This document shows, one piece after another, positions 8,815 to 17,057 of a stretch of 58,780 bases of DNA. The stretch is from NCBI GenBank assembly GCA_031277315.1, contig JAITMP010000011.1, positions 1 to 58,780 on the forward strand. Direction: 5' to 3'. Under the pieces are notes generated by a model. That model was not told the DNA's origin, did no database searches, and was given only the letters and a program-made list of their open reading frames with translations. The DNA comes from Zoogloeaceae bacterium (GTDB lineage: Bacteria; Pseudomonadota; Gammaproteobacteria; Burkholderiales; Rhodocyclaceae). The first letter of the stretch is position 1, and each line of letters begins with the position of its first letter. The position numbers and the translations under genes were made by a program.

Positions 8815-9482
8815 GCGCCCTTCTCCTTGCGAAGGGTGATCCATTCGATGACGCACTCGGCGGCGAGTTGTGGCGCCACGCCACGATCATCACGCTCACC
8901 ACGCTCACCGCGTTCATCGCGCTCGCCGTGTTCCGCATTGGCAGCGCCCGGCAGGCGCGTGATGTCGCAGCGGCGCACGCGGACATGCGCCGGAGCCGAA
9001 GCGCGCAGGTCGGAGAGGAAAGCGAGCAGATCGCCCTCGTGCAGCAACTGCATGCGCACCTGCATGGCGCTGGAGAAAAAATCATGCCCGGCGCCAACGC
9101 TTGCGCCGGGCAGAACGGCGCTGTCGACGCGCTGCTGCGGGGCGATGTCGTACTGGATGTCGTAGAGCTTGCGCGCGCGCTTGATCTCCCGGATGCGCTC
9201 GACCCATTCGATGCGCTGTTCCTGCTCGAAGATGCCGCTGGCGGAAAGCTGTTCGTAGCGGACGAGCTTCTGCCGGATATCGGAGGCCTCGCTCTCGATG
9301 CGCGCCAGTTGGCGCTGGCTGTCGAGACGCCGCGCGCGGGCGGCGCGCTCTTCCTCTTGCGCGTCCCGATGCAGTTGCGCCGGGATGAACGCAATGACGA
9401 TGCCGGCGGCGATCATGCAGACGGCGGCAATCAGGCTTGGACGCAGGCGGCGAAAATCGTCGCGGCTGAACGCGGCGGGCAT
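8811..9482 (-). CDS. mshJ: MshJ/PilO/GspM-like inner-membrane protein
   Basis: This 223-residue protein has one N-terminal membrane helix (LRPSLIAAVCMIAAGIVIAFIPAQL) followed by a long charged coiled coil (DAQEEERAARARRLDSQRQLARIESEASDIRQKLVRYEQL) and a small alpha/beta region, the plan of PilO, GspM and MshJ. Near the C-terminus there is a low-complexity stretch rich in Gly-Glu-Arg-Asp (about residues 178-198), encoded by a short imperfect DNA repeat at 8885-8935. It probably pairs with the MshI-like protein upstream, as PilO does with PilN. Coupling: its stop overlaps the next start. Confidence 0.72.
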   Translation of the reverse strand: MPAAFSRDDFRRLRPSLIAAVCMIAAGIVIAFIPAQLHRDAQEEERAARARRLDSQRQLARIESEASDIRQKLVRYEQLSASGIFEQEQRIEWVERIREIKRARKLYDIQYDIAPQQRVDSAVLPGASVGAGHDFFSSAMQVRMQLLHEGDLLAFLSDLRASAPAHVRVRRCDITRLPGAANAEHGERDERGERGERDDRGVAPQLAAECVIEWITLRKEKGA

Positions 9483-9483
9483 G

Positions 9484-11025
9484 TCAGCGTTCCCTGCTCA
9501 GGTGAAGGATGAACGGCAATGGCGCGGCCTGTGCCGGCGCGTTGGCGCTGCGCAGGGGCCGGTCCGACTCGACCTCGAAAGGCATGCGCTGGACGCTTAC
9601 CCGCAGCCCCGGATTGCCGCGCAGGGCGGCGACGAAAGCGTTCACCGTTTCGAGTTGCCCGCGCTGATCCGCCGCCATCGCCGCCGGCAACGCGCCATGC
9701 ACGATGGCGATTTCATATATCGGCACGGCGCCGACGGATGGCGCGGACGCCGGCTTGAGCGAATCCGCCGGGTTGCCGCTCAACTGCCATTCGATGCGTT
9801 CGAGATTGATGCGCGGCGCGGCTTCCAGCGCGCGGCTGACGGCGAAATAGAGCGGCTCGGGCGGCGGGCTGCGTTTTTCGAGCGCGTCGAAACGATCCAC
9901 CGTCGCGCGCAAAACTTCCGCGCTGACAGGCAGCGGCGGAAAAGTTTTCAGGATTTCCTGATAGTGCCGCATGTCGCCGTCAGCCTGTTGCAGCAGGGCC
10001 TCCGTTGTTGCGCGGGATGCCAGCGCGCCGTTCATTTCCCAGCCGGCGAAGACAAGGCAGGCGAGCAACGCGCATACGCCGCTTCCGAACAGCCAGGCGC
10101 GCGCCTGCCGGAGCCGGAAAAAACGGCGTTCGCCTGGCGGCGCAAGTTGTTCACGCGGCGGCTTGCGCGCCAGCAGGTGCAGGAAGAGCGATTCGCTGCG
10201 CGAATCCGGCGGCAGGGTCTTCAGGCCGATCAATCCTGCTGCTGCGTGCAAATCCTGATAGTGAATCTGCATGCCTTCCGCATTTTGTCCGCAATGCTTT
10301 TCGAACGCGCCGATCTGCGCCGGGTGCGCCAACACCACCACTGACATGGTCGCGCCACGCGGCAGCAAGCGCTGGCCGAGCAGGTACTGGCGGATGTTGC
10401 CGGCTTCCGTGGCGCAGTGGGCGGCGAGTTCGTCGACGCGGGTTGTTTCCGCCGGCAGGAGACGGCTGAAAACCAGCCGGCCTTGCGCGAAAAAACTCTG
10501 ACGCATGCCGCTGGCACTGAGCGAGACGAGCAGGCAATGCGCGCCGGCGGCCGGCAGCGCGGCGAGCAATGCGCCGCCGAGCAGGGGCAGCGGCCAGATG
10601 CCGGCCAGCCGCGCTTCGGCGGCGCGCAGCGCGGCGAGCCAGGGCGCGAGCGATTGCGGCTCAAGCAGCGCGGCGAGAAGAAACTGTTCATCGCGGCGGC
10701 TGTCTTTTTCGTTGCGCACAACGCGACCGCAGGAAATCGCCGCCGCCAGCGCCGCGCCGGGGTAGTGCTGATCGAGCTTGCGCCGCAAGAGGGCGGCGCG
10801 GTCGGCGCCGTGCGCGCGCGGCAGCGTCTCGATCCGGTAAGCCTCGCCGGTGGAATCGGCGAGCAGATAAAAATCCTGGCCGCGACGCCGCGCCAGATAC
10901 TCGGCAAACGCGGCGAGGCCGGCTGCGTCGGGCGGGAAGCAATCTTCCTCCTCCAGCGCGCCGTTCCGCCAGAGCAGGGCGACAAGCCGTTCGGCGCCGA
11001 GGCAGAGCAGGTATTTTTTTGTCAT
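9484..11025 (-). CDS. mshI: MshI/GspL-like pilus assembly protein (PilM-PilN type)
   Basis: This 513-residue protein has an N-terminal actin-like/PilM-type half (LLCLGAERLVALLWRNGALEEEDCF...; LLVSLSASGMRQSFFAQGRLVFSRLLP). A single membrane helix follows at about residues 322-342 (GSGVCALLACLVFAGWEM), then a periplasmic PilN-like segment with a coiled coil and a ferredoxin-like C-terminal part. This is the GspL/MshI architecture, which connects the cytoplasmic ATPase to periplasmic assembly proteins. Its ATG overlaps the platform-gene stop by one base. Sequence similarity in this family is weak, so the name rests on layout and operon position. Confidence 0.75.
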   Translation of the reverse strand: MTKKYLLCLGAERLVALLWRNGALEEEDCFPPDAAGLAAFAEYLARRRGQDFYLLADSTGEAYRIETLPRAHGADRAALLRRKLDQHYPGAALAAAISCGRVVRNEKDSRRDEQFLLAALLEPQSLAPWLAALRAAEARLAGIWPLPLLGGALLAALPAAGAHCLLVSLSASGMRQSFFAQGRLVFSRLLPAETTRVDELAAHCATEAGNIRQYLLGQRLLPRGATMSVVVLAHPAQIGAFEKHCGQNAEGMQIHYQDLHAAAGLIGLKTLPPDSRSESLFLHLLARKPPREQLAPPGERRFFRLRQARAWLFGSGVCALLACLVFAGWEMNGALASRATTEALLQQADGDMRHYQEILKTFPPLPVSAEVLRATVDRFDALEKRSPPPEPLYFAVSRALEAAPRINLERIEWQLSGNPADSLKPASAPSVGAVPIYEIAIVHGALPAAMAADQRGQLETVNAFVAALRGNPGLRVSVQRMPFEVESDRPLRSANAPAQAAPLPFILHLSRER

Positions 11026-12227
11026 CAGAGCTTCAGCCGCGTGACGACATCGTAGACCGGGCCGAGCACCGAGAGCATCACCCAGCCGAGAATCGCGCCG
11101 AGGATCACGGTCATCGCCGGTTCGATCATGGCCTGTATTCTGCCGATGGATTCCCGGACGTCGCGGTTATAGAAGTAGGCGACGTTGAGCAGCGCCGTGT
11201 CGAGCGCGCCAGTGTTCTCGCCGACGCGCAGCATGCGAATCACCAGCGGCGGAAAAAGGCCGGTGTGCTGGAAGGCGAGGGTGACGTTCTGGCCTTCGGC
11301 GATGCGCTGCCCGGCCTGCTTCAGGCCGTCTTCGATGGCGGCGTTGCCGGCGGCGTCTTCCGTGGCGCGCAGGGCCTCGGTGACGGCAATGCCGGAAGCA
11401 TACAACATGGCGAAGATGCCGGCGAAGCGGGAAAGGACGATCTTGCGCAGGATCGGGCCGAGAACCGGCAGCCGCAGTTTCAGTTCGTCGTAACGGCGGC
11501 GGAACGCCAGACTGGCTTTGATGCCGGCCTTGACGCCGATGCCGGCCAGCAGCGGCGCGGCGAGAAGGAAATAACCGTATTGGCTGACGAAGGACGAGAC
11601 GGCAAGCAGCATGCGGGTCTGCAACGGCATCTCCTGCCCCATGCTCCTGATGAAGCCGGCCATCTGCGGCACCAGATACGCCAGCAGGAAAAACGTCACG
11701 CCGAGGACGATGGCGCCGACGAAAGCCGGATACATGAACAGCTTGCGGGTGTGGGCGGCGAGTTCGTCTTCCCGTTTCAGGGATTCGCTCAGGCTCTCCA
11801 GCACCGCCGGCAGCTTGCCGGCGTGCTCGCCGGCGCGGATCAGGGCGCAAAAAACCTTGTCGAAAATTTTCGGATGTTCCGCCATCGCCTGCGAGAGCGT
11901 GCGGCCGCCTTCGATTGATTCGATGATGCCGGCGATCGCTTCACGAAAGCGCGCATGGCGCAGGCTGTCGCGCAGATCGGCGAGGCCGTCGAGAATCGGC
12001 ACGCCGGCGCGGGTAAGCTGTTCCATGTGAAAACAGAAATTGATCAGTTCGCGCTTCGGCACGCCGCCACCGCGCAAGAAGACGCGCCGGCGCAATTCGC
12101 CGCCGTTGATGAAGTCGAGTCCCATGCGCTTCAGGCGCGTTTCGAGATCGACCGGATTGGCGGCGTCGAGCTGGCCGCGCACGATGCGGCCGCCGGCGTT
12201 CATCGCCTTGTAGGCAAACAGGGCCAC
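11025..12227 (-). CDS. mshG: MshG/GspF/PilC-family platform protein
   Basis: This 400-residue protein is a typical type II secretion/type IV pilus inner-membrane platform with two repeated GspF domains. It starts MALFAYKAMNAGGRIVRGQLDA. The GspF marks are FCFHMEQLTRAGVPILDGLADLRDS and, in the second repeat, FAGIFAMLYASGIAVTEALRATEDAAGN, with membrane segments after each (MYPAFVGAIVLGVTFFLLAYLVP and the C-terminal AMTVILGAILGWVMLSVLGPVYDVV). The protein converts ATPase motion into pilin insertion. It lies one base after the ATPase gene and overlaps the MshI-like gene, so the four genes are tightly coupled. Confidence 0.9.
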   Translation of the reverse strand: MALFAYKAMNAGGRIVRGQLDAANPVDLETRLKRMGLDFINGGELRRRVFLRGGGVPKRELINFCFHMEQLTRAGVPILDGLADLRDSLRHARFREAIAGIIESIEGGRTLSQAMAEHPKIFDKVFCALIRAGEHAGKLPAVLESLSESLKREDELAAHTRKLFMYPAFVGAIVLGVTFFLLAYLVPQMAGFIRSMGQEMPLQTRMLLAVSSFVSQYGYFLLAAPLLAGIGVKAGIKASLAFRRRYDELKLRLPVLGPILRKIVLSRFAGIFAMLYASGIAVTEALRATEDAAGNAAIEDGLKQAGQRIAEGQNVTLAFQHTGLFPPLVIRMLRVGENTGALDTALLNVAYFYNRDVRESIGRIQAMIEPAMTVILGAILGWVMLSVLGPVYDVVTRLKL

Positions 12228-12228
12228 G

Positions 12229-13941
12229 CTACATGCGCTCCGTCAGATCGACGACGCGGCTGATTTCTTCGAGGGAAGTCGCGCCTTCGATGACGCGCCG
12301 CAGTCCGTCATCGGCCAGGCTGCGGAAGCCCTTGCCCAGCGCCGCCTGCCGGATCTCGCGCTGGGTGGCGCGGCGCGCCACGAGTTCATCCAGATCGGCG
12401 TCCATGCGCAGCAGTTCCATGATGGCCTGACGGCCCTTGTAGCCTTGATGGTCGCAGCGCGGGCAGCCGGCGGCGCGGTACAGCGTCGGCGGCGGCGTCT
12501 GCGGCGCGAGGCCGAGCAGGCGCATCTCATGCGGCTCGGCGCGATGGGGCTGCTTGCAATGCGGGCAGAGCGCGCGCGCCAGACGCTGGGCGATGACGCC
12601 GATGATGTTGCCGGCCATGATGTCGGGCAGCACGCCGATGTCGAGCAGGCGCGGGATGGCGCCGATGGCCGAATTGGTGTGCAGGGTGGAGAACACCTGA
12701 TGGCCGGTCATGGCGGCGCGGAAGGCCATACCGGCGGTATCGGCGTCGCGAATCTCGCCCACCAGAATGACATCCGGGTCTTGCCGCATCATCGCCCGCA
12801 CGCCGTTGGCGAAGTCGAGCTTGGCGGCTTCGGCGACGGAAGTCTGGCGGATCAGCGGCATCGGGTATTCGACCGGATCCTCCAGCGTCATGATGTTGAT
12901 GCCCTCCGCGTTGATGTGGTTGAGCATGGAATAGAGCGTGGTGGTCTTGCCGCTGCCGGTCGGGCCGGTGACGAGGACGATGCCCTCGGGCCGCGCGATC
13001 ATCCGCTTCAATTGAGCAAGCTGGATGTCATCAAAGCCGATGCGGTCGAGCGGCACGATGCCCTTCTGGCGGTCGAGGATGCGCAGCACGATGTTCTCGC
13101 CGTGGAGCGTCGGCTGGGCGGAAACGCGAAAGTCGACCAGGCGGCCGCTAATGTTGAGCGAGACGCGCCCATCCTGCGGCGCGCGCGTTTCGGCGATGTT
13201 CATGCCGCTCATGACCTTGATGCGCACCGCCATCGCCGGCCAGTACGATTTATGCAGGGCGCGAATCTGGCGCAGCAGGCCGTCGACGCGGTAGCGGATG
13301 CGCAGAAAATTCTGCTCCGGCTCGAAGTGCGCGTCGGAGGCGTCGCGCTTGACGGCGTCGGTGAGGAGGGCGTCGACCAGACGCACCACCGGCTGGCTGT
13401 ATTCGCCGCTGGCGGCGGCGAAGCTGCGCCAGTCGACCTCGCCGGTTTCAATCTCGTGCAGGATGCCGTCGATCGACAGCTCGTGGCCGTAGTGCTGGTC
13501 GATGGCGCGGGCAATGTCGGATTCGCCCGCCAGCACCGTTTCGATGCGCATGCCGTCGCCGCCGAGCGCGCGCAGTTTGTCCAGCGCGACGATGTCGTGC
13601 ATGTCGGCGATGGCCACCGTCATGCAATGGCGGGCGTCGTCGTAATCGAGCGGCAGCAGGCAGTGGCGCTTGGCGAAATCGCGCGGCACCCGCCGCAGCG
13701 CCGCCGGGTCGATGACGGCATGGGCGAGGTCGACGCTCTTTTTGCCGAGACGCTCGCCGAGCGCGTCGCGCAAGGTCGCTTCGGTGATGAAGCCGAGGCT
13801 GACCAGCAGCTTGCCGATCGGCTGGCGGGATTTTGCCTGCTCCAGCAGCACGATGCGCAGTTGATCCTCGCTGATGACGCCTTGCGCGATCAAGGTCTGG
13901 CCGAGCGGCGGGCGCGGCGGCGCGGGCGGATTCATTGTCAT
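12229..13941 (-). CDS. mshE: MshE/GspE/PilB-family assembly ATPase
   Basis: From the ATG at 13941 (MTMNPPAPPRPPLGQTLIAQ) it is 570 residues; 13935 is an equal alternative. The upstream part of the open frame to 14103 overlaps the secretin gene and is rejected. Domains in order: an N-terminal MshEN domain (GQTLIAQGVISEDQLRIVLLEQAKSRQPIGKLLVSLGFITE), then the secretion-ATPase core with Walker A GPTGSGKTT, the Asp box, Walker B DPDVILVGEIRD and the His box TGHQVFSTLHTN. A zinc tetracysteine C-terminal region follows (CPHCKQPHR and GCPRCDHQGYKGR). This predicts a cytoplasmic extension ATPase for pilus or pseudopilus assembly. Confidence 0.93.
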   Translation of the reverse strand: MTMNPPAPPRPPLGQTLIAQGVISEDQLRIVLLEQAKSRQPIGKLLVSLGFITEATLRDALGERLGKKSVDLAHAVIDPAALRRVPRDFAKRHCLLPLDYDDARHCMTVAIADMHDIVALDKLRALGGDGMRIETVLAGESDIARAIDQHYGHELSIDGILHEIETGEVDWRSFAAASGEYSQPVVRLVDALLTDAVKRDASDAHFEPEQNFLRIRYRVDGLLRQIRALHKSYWPAMAVRIKVMSGMNIAETRAPQDGRVSLNISGRLVDFRVSAQPTLHGENIVLRILDRQKGIVPLDRIGFDDIQLAQLKRMIARPEGIVLVTGPTGSGKTTTLYSMLNHINAEGINIMTLEDPVEYPMPLIRQTSVAEAAKLDFANGVRAMMRQDPDVILVGEIRDADTAGMAFRAAMTGHQVFSTLHTNSAIGAIPRLLDIGVLPDIMAGNIIGVIAQRLARALCPHCKQPHRAEPHEMRLLGLAPQTPPPTLYRAAGCPRCDHQGYKGRQAIMELLRMDADLDELVARRATQREIRQAALGKGFRSLADDGLRRVIEGATSLEEISRVVDLTERM

Positions 13942-13990
13942 GATGCTATTGCAGACGCCCGCGCTTCCCTGCCGGTTGTTCCCGGCAAGT

Positions 13991-15841
13991 TCATTGCGCG
14001 TCGCTTTCGATGCGCCATTCCGGCGCCGGCTGCGGACTGCCCGCGTTCTTGTCGGCGAAAAAATCCTCGCGCGGCAACTGGCCGCGAAAGCGGCTGTAAT
14101 CACCCTGGATGCTGGCGTCGCGGATCACGGTCGGGCGCAGAAAAACCACCAGTTCCGTCTTCGCGGCGGTGTCGTTGCGATGCGTGAACAAGTTGCCGAG
14201 CACGGGTATTTTGGACAGGCCCGGCACGGCATCGTCGTCGTCGCTGACGACATCCTGCATGAGGCCGCCGAGCACGGCGACGTCGCCGTCGTTGACGCGC
14301 ATCAGCGATTCCATTTCCCGCGTCTCGATTTCCGGCACGTTGTTGACGATGATCAGGCTCGGGTGGGGATCCTGCTTGTAGCCGGTGATGCGCGAGATGG
14401 TTGGCCGCACGTTGAGCAGCACCGAATCGTTCTCGCTGATCTGCGGCGTGACGCTCATCACCAGGCCGACGGAAACCGACTGCGGCGTGGTGGTCAGATT
14501 GGTCAGCGTGGTGGTTTGGCTCTGGCTGGTGTCGGCCTTGACCTGAAAATAGACTTCGTTTTTGACGACCTTGAGAATCGCCGTCTGGTTGTTGAGCACC
14601 GACAGCTTCGGACTCGACAGCACTTTGAGCGTGCCGAAATTCTCCAGCAGCCTGACGGCGGCGAGAAAATCGCCGCGACGGAAAGCGAGGCTGAACAAGC
14701 CGCCGGTGACGGCGGACGGCAGCGTGTGATCCGTGATGCTGGCGTCGACGGCATGGGTGGCCGGATCGAACGTGATGGCGCGCGCGAGGTTGCCTTGACC
14801 GAAAGCGCGTTCCGCCGCGCCATGATTGATGTACTGCCAGTCGATGCCCTGCTGATAATTCCGGTTCAGGCGCACTTCGACCAGCGTGGCTTCGATCAGC
14901 ACCTGCCGGCGGGCGGAGGAAAGCACCTCGTCGAGAAATTCCTGAATCTTCCCGTGCTGGCGCGAGGTGGCGCGTGCCAGCATGATGCCGCTTTCACGAT
15001 TCATCATCACCGAAGCGGCTTGCAGCGTTTCGTATTCCTGCCCGTATCCGACTGGCATGGAGCGGGCGGCAAGCGACGCGACCTCGGCCGGAGCGCCGCC
15101 GGCCGCGCTGGCAGCCGCCTGCTCCTGCCCCTCGGCGACGCGCCGCCTGACGATGATTTCCTTGTCCGTCTCGCGCAGGATGTCCTTGATGTTCTGTTCC
15201 AGCGTTTCCCAGAAACGGTTTCTGGCCAGATTGTCGACCCTGGTCGAAGACACGTTGCCGCCGGCAGCGGCGCTGTTGCCGGCGCCCGCCGCGCCGGCAA
15301 TGGCCGGGCTGATGCTGGCGATCTGGGTGTTGATGGCGACATTCCCGCTCGTGTCGCGCGACATGTTCACGTAATCCACCTTGTACGCGCGCAGGAAAGG
15401 CGTATCCGGCATCACCGCCAGATTCGGGCCGTCCAGTTCAAAGCGCATGTCGACCTGTTTGGCGATGCGGTCGAGAAGTTGCGGCAGCGTCTGGTCGATG
15501 GCGTTCATCGTCACGGTGCCGCGAATGCCGGGATGCACGTCGACATTCAGTTTCGCGTCGCGGGCGAGCGCGAAGAGCAGTTCCTCCGCCTTCACGTTCC
15601 GGACCACCACGCTGAAAGTTTCAGCCTTGGAGATCGGTTTTGGCGGCTTCGGCTGCGCCGCCGCCGGCGGCAAGGCAAGCGGCGGCGGCACATTCGGTTT
15701 GACAGGCGCGCTGTCGGCGCCGAGGTGTCCATCCGCGGGCGGCGGCGTCCGCGGCGCGGCGCAAGCGCTGAGCAATACCGGCGCCAATACCGGCGCGAGC
15801 AACAAGGAAATTGATTTTATTGCCGTGACGCGCCGCAGCAT
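13991..15841 (-). CDS. mshL: MshL-type secretin, outer-membrane lipoprotein
   Basis: The ATG at 15841 is preceded by GGGGAGG, giving 616 residues; the open frame to 15943 has no ribosome site. The N-terminus is a lipoprotein signal (SLLLAPVLAPVLLSACAAP, lipobox LSAC). A Pro/Ala-rich linker, an STN-like domain (FSVVVRNVKAEELLFALARDAKLNVDVHPGIRGTVTM) and the secretin core follow. The core shows VLSSARRQVLIEATLVEVRLNRNYQQGIDW, LSSPKLSVLNNQTAILKVV, and MRVNDGDVAVLGGLMQD, then VPGLSKIPVLGNLF. It forms the outer-membrane channel of the MSHA-like machine and is the first gene of the leftward operon ending at 4323. MshM and MshN homologues do not occur between it and the ATPase. Confidence 0.92.
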   Translation of the reverse strand: MLRRVTAIKSISLLLAPVLAPVLLSACAAPRTPPPADGHLGADSAPVKPNVPPPLALPPAAAQPKPPKPISKAETFSVVVRNVKAEELLFALARDAKLNVDVHPGIRGTVTMNAIDQTLPQLLDRIAKQVDMRFELDGPNLAVMPDTPFLRAYKVDYVNMSRDTSGNVAINTQIASISPAIAGAAGAGNSAAAGGNVSSTRVDNLARNRFWETLEQNIKDILRETDKEIIVRRRVAEGQEQAAASAAGGAPAEVASLAARSMPVGYGQEYETLQAASVMMNRESGIMLARATSRQHGKIQEFLDEVLSSARRQVLIEATLVEVRLNRNYQQGIDWQYINHGAAERAFGQGNLARAITFDPATHAVDASITDHTLPSAVTGGLFSLAFRRGDFLAAVRLLENFGTLKVLSSPKLSVLNNQTAILKVVKNEVYFQVKADTSQSQTTTLTNLTTTPQSVSVGLVMSVTPQISENDSVLLNVRPTISRITGYKQDPHPSLIIVNNVPEIETREMESLMRVNDGDVAVLGGLMQDVVSDDDDAVPGLSKIPVLGNLFTHRNDTAAKTELVVFLRPTVIRDASIQGDYSRFRGQLPREDFFADKNAGSPQPAPEWRIESDAQ

Positions 15842-16191
15842 TGCCCCTCCCCTTGTCAAAACCCGGACGCTGTTGCCATCACACCAAGGCCTCTGAACAA
15901 GACCGGCATCGATGGCAAAGCCGTACTTTCTCTTTTTTCTCAAATAAAAGCTTATTTTTGTGATATTACGGATATTTACTTTTCTGCAAAGGAACTTTAT
16001 TGCATATAGATACCATCTGAATATACTTTTTGCTTATATCACGCCAAATGTCATTTTTGATAAATCTCAATGTCTTATTGATTTCGGGCCGACTTGGGCA
16101 TTCCGCCCGAGGAGGGCGTTGAAAGCGGTAGAATGGTTGACTGCATCGGCCCGCCAGGCGGCGGGCGCTCTCATTCAGGAAAGGAATCACG
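15842..16191. other. AT-rich divergent intergenic region between mshL and yggX
   Basis: About 350 bases separate the leftward secretin from the rightward yggX. Positions 15930-16085 are strikingly AT-rich for this window, with runs such as TTTTGTGATATTACGG and ATATACTTTTTGCTTATATC. I take this as the promoter region for both directions. A sequence TTGATAAATCTCAA at 16057-16070 is one mismatch per arm or less from an FNR-type palindrome, but support is weak. The yggX ribosome site (AGGAAAGGA) is at its right end. No gene is supported here. Confidence 0.5.
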
Positions 16192-16464
16192 ATGGGCCGT
16201 ATGGTGAAGTGCGTCAAGCTGGGCCGCGAGGCGGAGGGAATGGATTTTCCGCCGGTGCCGGGCGAATTGGGCAAGCGTATTTTCGAGAGCGTCTCCAAGG
16301 AGGCCTGGCAGCAGTGGGTCAGGTTCCAGACGATGCTGATCAATGAAAATCGTCTCAATCTGGCCGATGCCAAGGCGCGCCAGTATCTGGCCGAGCAGAT
16401 GGAAAAGCATTTCTTCGGCACCGGCGCCGATCAGGTGCAGGGCTACGTGCCGCCGAGCGCCTGA
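16192..16464 (+). CDS. yggX: YggX, Fe(II)-trafficking/oxidative damage protection protein
   Basis: This 90-residue protein matches the YggX family over its full length: [51 protein letters not shown], and the C-terminal YVPPSA. It has the single conserved Cys near the N-terminus (residue 7). YggX is a small cytosolic protein that protects iron-sulfur clusters from oxidants and influences iron handling. The start at 16192 fits the betaproteobacterial form (M-x-RMV-x-C) and follows AGGAAAGGA. It appears to be monocistronic, divergent from the pilus operon. Confidence 0.95.
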   Translation: MGRMVKCVKLGREAEGMDFPPVPGELGKRIFESVSKEAWQQWVRFQTMLINENRLNLADAKARQYLAEQMEKHFFGTGADQVQGYVPPSA

Positions 16465-16532
16465 CGCCCTCACTGTGCGAATGCACGGAAGGCTGCGCCG
16501 CAAGCGCGGGGCTTTCCGGCAAGCTCCGGTTC

Positions 16533-17057
16533 ATGCGCTTCCTTATTCCAGAGTCGATCGAATCGCCTCGCCTCGTCCTCAGAAGTTTTCGTGACGAGGA
16601 CTGGCTGGCCATGCACGCCTATTACGGGGATCCGGAGAGCGTCGTCTACACCACGCTGCGGCCATTTTCAGAGGAGGAGAGCCAGCGCATGGTGGCGGCG
16701 ATCCTGCGGCATTGGCAGCGGCTCGGCTACGGGCCGTATGCCGTCGAGGAGAAAGCCAGCGGCGCAGTGCTTGGCACGGTTGGCCTCTGGTATCCGCGCG
16801 AATGGCCGGAGACGGAAATCAAATGGGCGCTGGCGCGTCAGCACTGGGGCAAGGGTTACGCCGCCGAGGCCGCCCGCGCCGTGCAGTCAACGGCGGGAAC
16901 GCATTTGCCGGAACTGCGCCCGATCAGCATGATCCACGCTGACAACGTCAACTCGCTGCGTCTGGCGCAAGCGGTCGGCGCGGTGTTCGAGAAAGAAATG
17001 GATTTTCGCGGCGGCGTTTATCACATGTACCGGCATCCGGCGCCGCAGCAGTCTTAA
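16533..17057 (+). CDS. GNAT-family N-acetyltransferase (RimJ/RimL type)
   Basis: This 174-residue protein begins with the RimJ/L-style ESPRLVLRSFRDEDWLAMHAYYGDPESVVYTTLRPF. The acetyl-CoA region follows: GTVGLWYPREWPETEIKWALARQHWGKGYAAEAARAV (Q/RxxGxG/A variant HWGKGYA) and the late NVNSLRLAQAVGAVFEKE. Such enzymes acetylate protein N-termini, small molecules or antibiotics; the substrate cannot be predicted. It converges with the ABC transporter gene, the two stop codons overlapping in the tetranucleotide TTAA at 17054-17057. Confidence 0.85.
   Translation: MRFLIPESIESPRLVLRSFRDEDWLAMHAYYGDPESVVYTTLRPFSEEESQRMVAAILRHWQRLGYGPYAVEEKASGAVLGTVGLWYPREWPETEIKWALARQHWGKGYAAEAARAVQSTAGTHLPELRPISMIHADNVNSLRLAQAVGAVFEKEMDFRGGVYHMYRHPAPQQS

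Noticed and set aside
16057-16070. Third FNR-like site TTGATAAATCTCAA in the mshL/yggX region
   Set aside because: The right arm is CTCAA, and the surrounding DNA is AT-rich, so a chance match is likely. The neighbouring genes are not respiratory.
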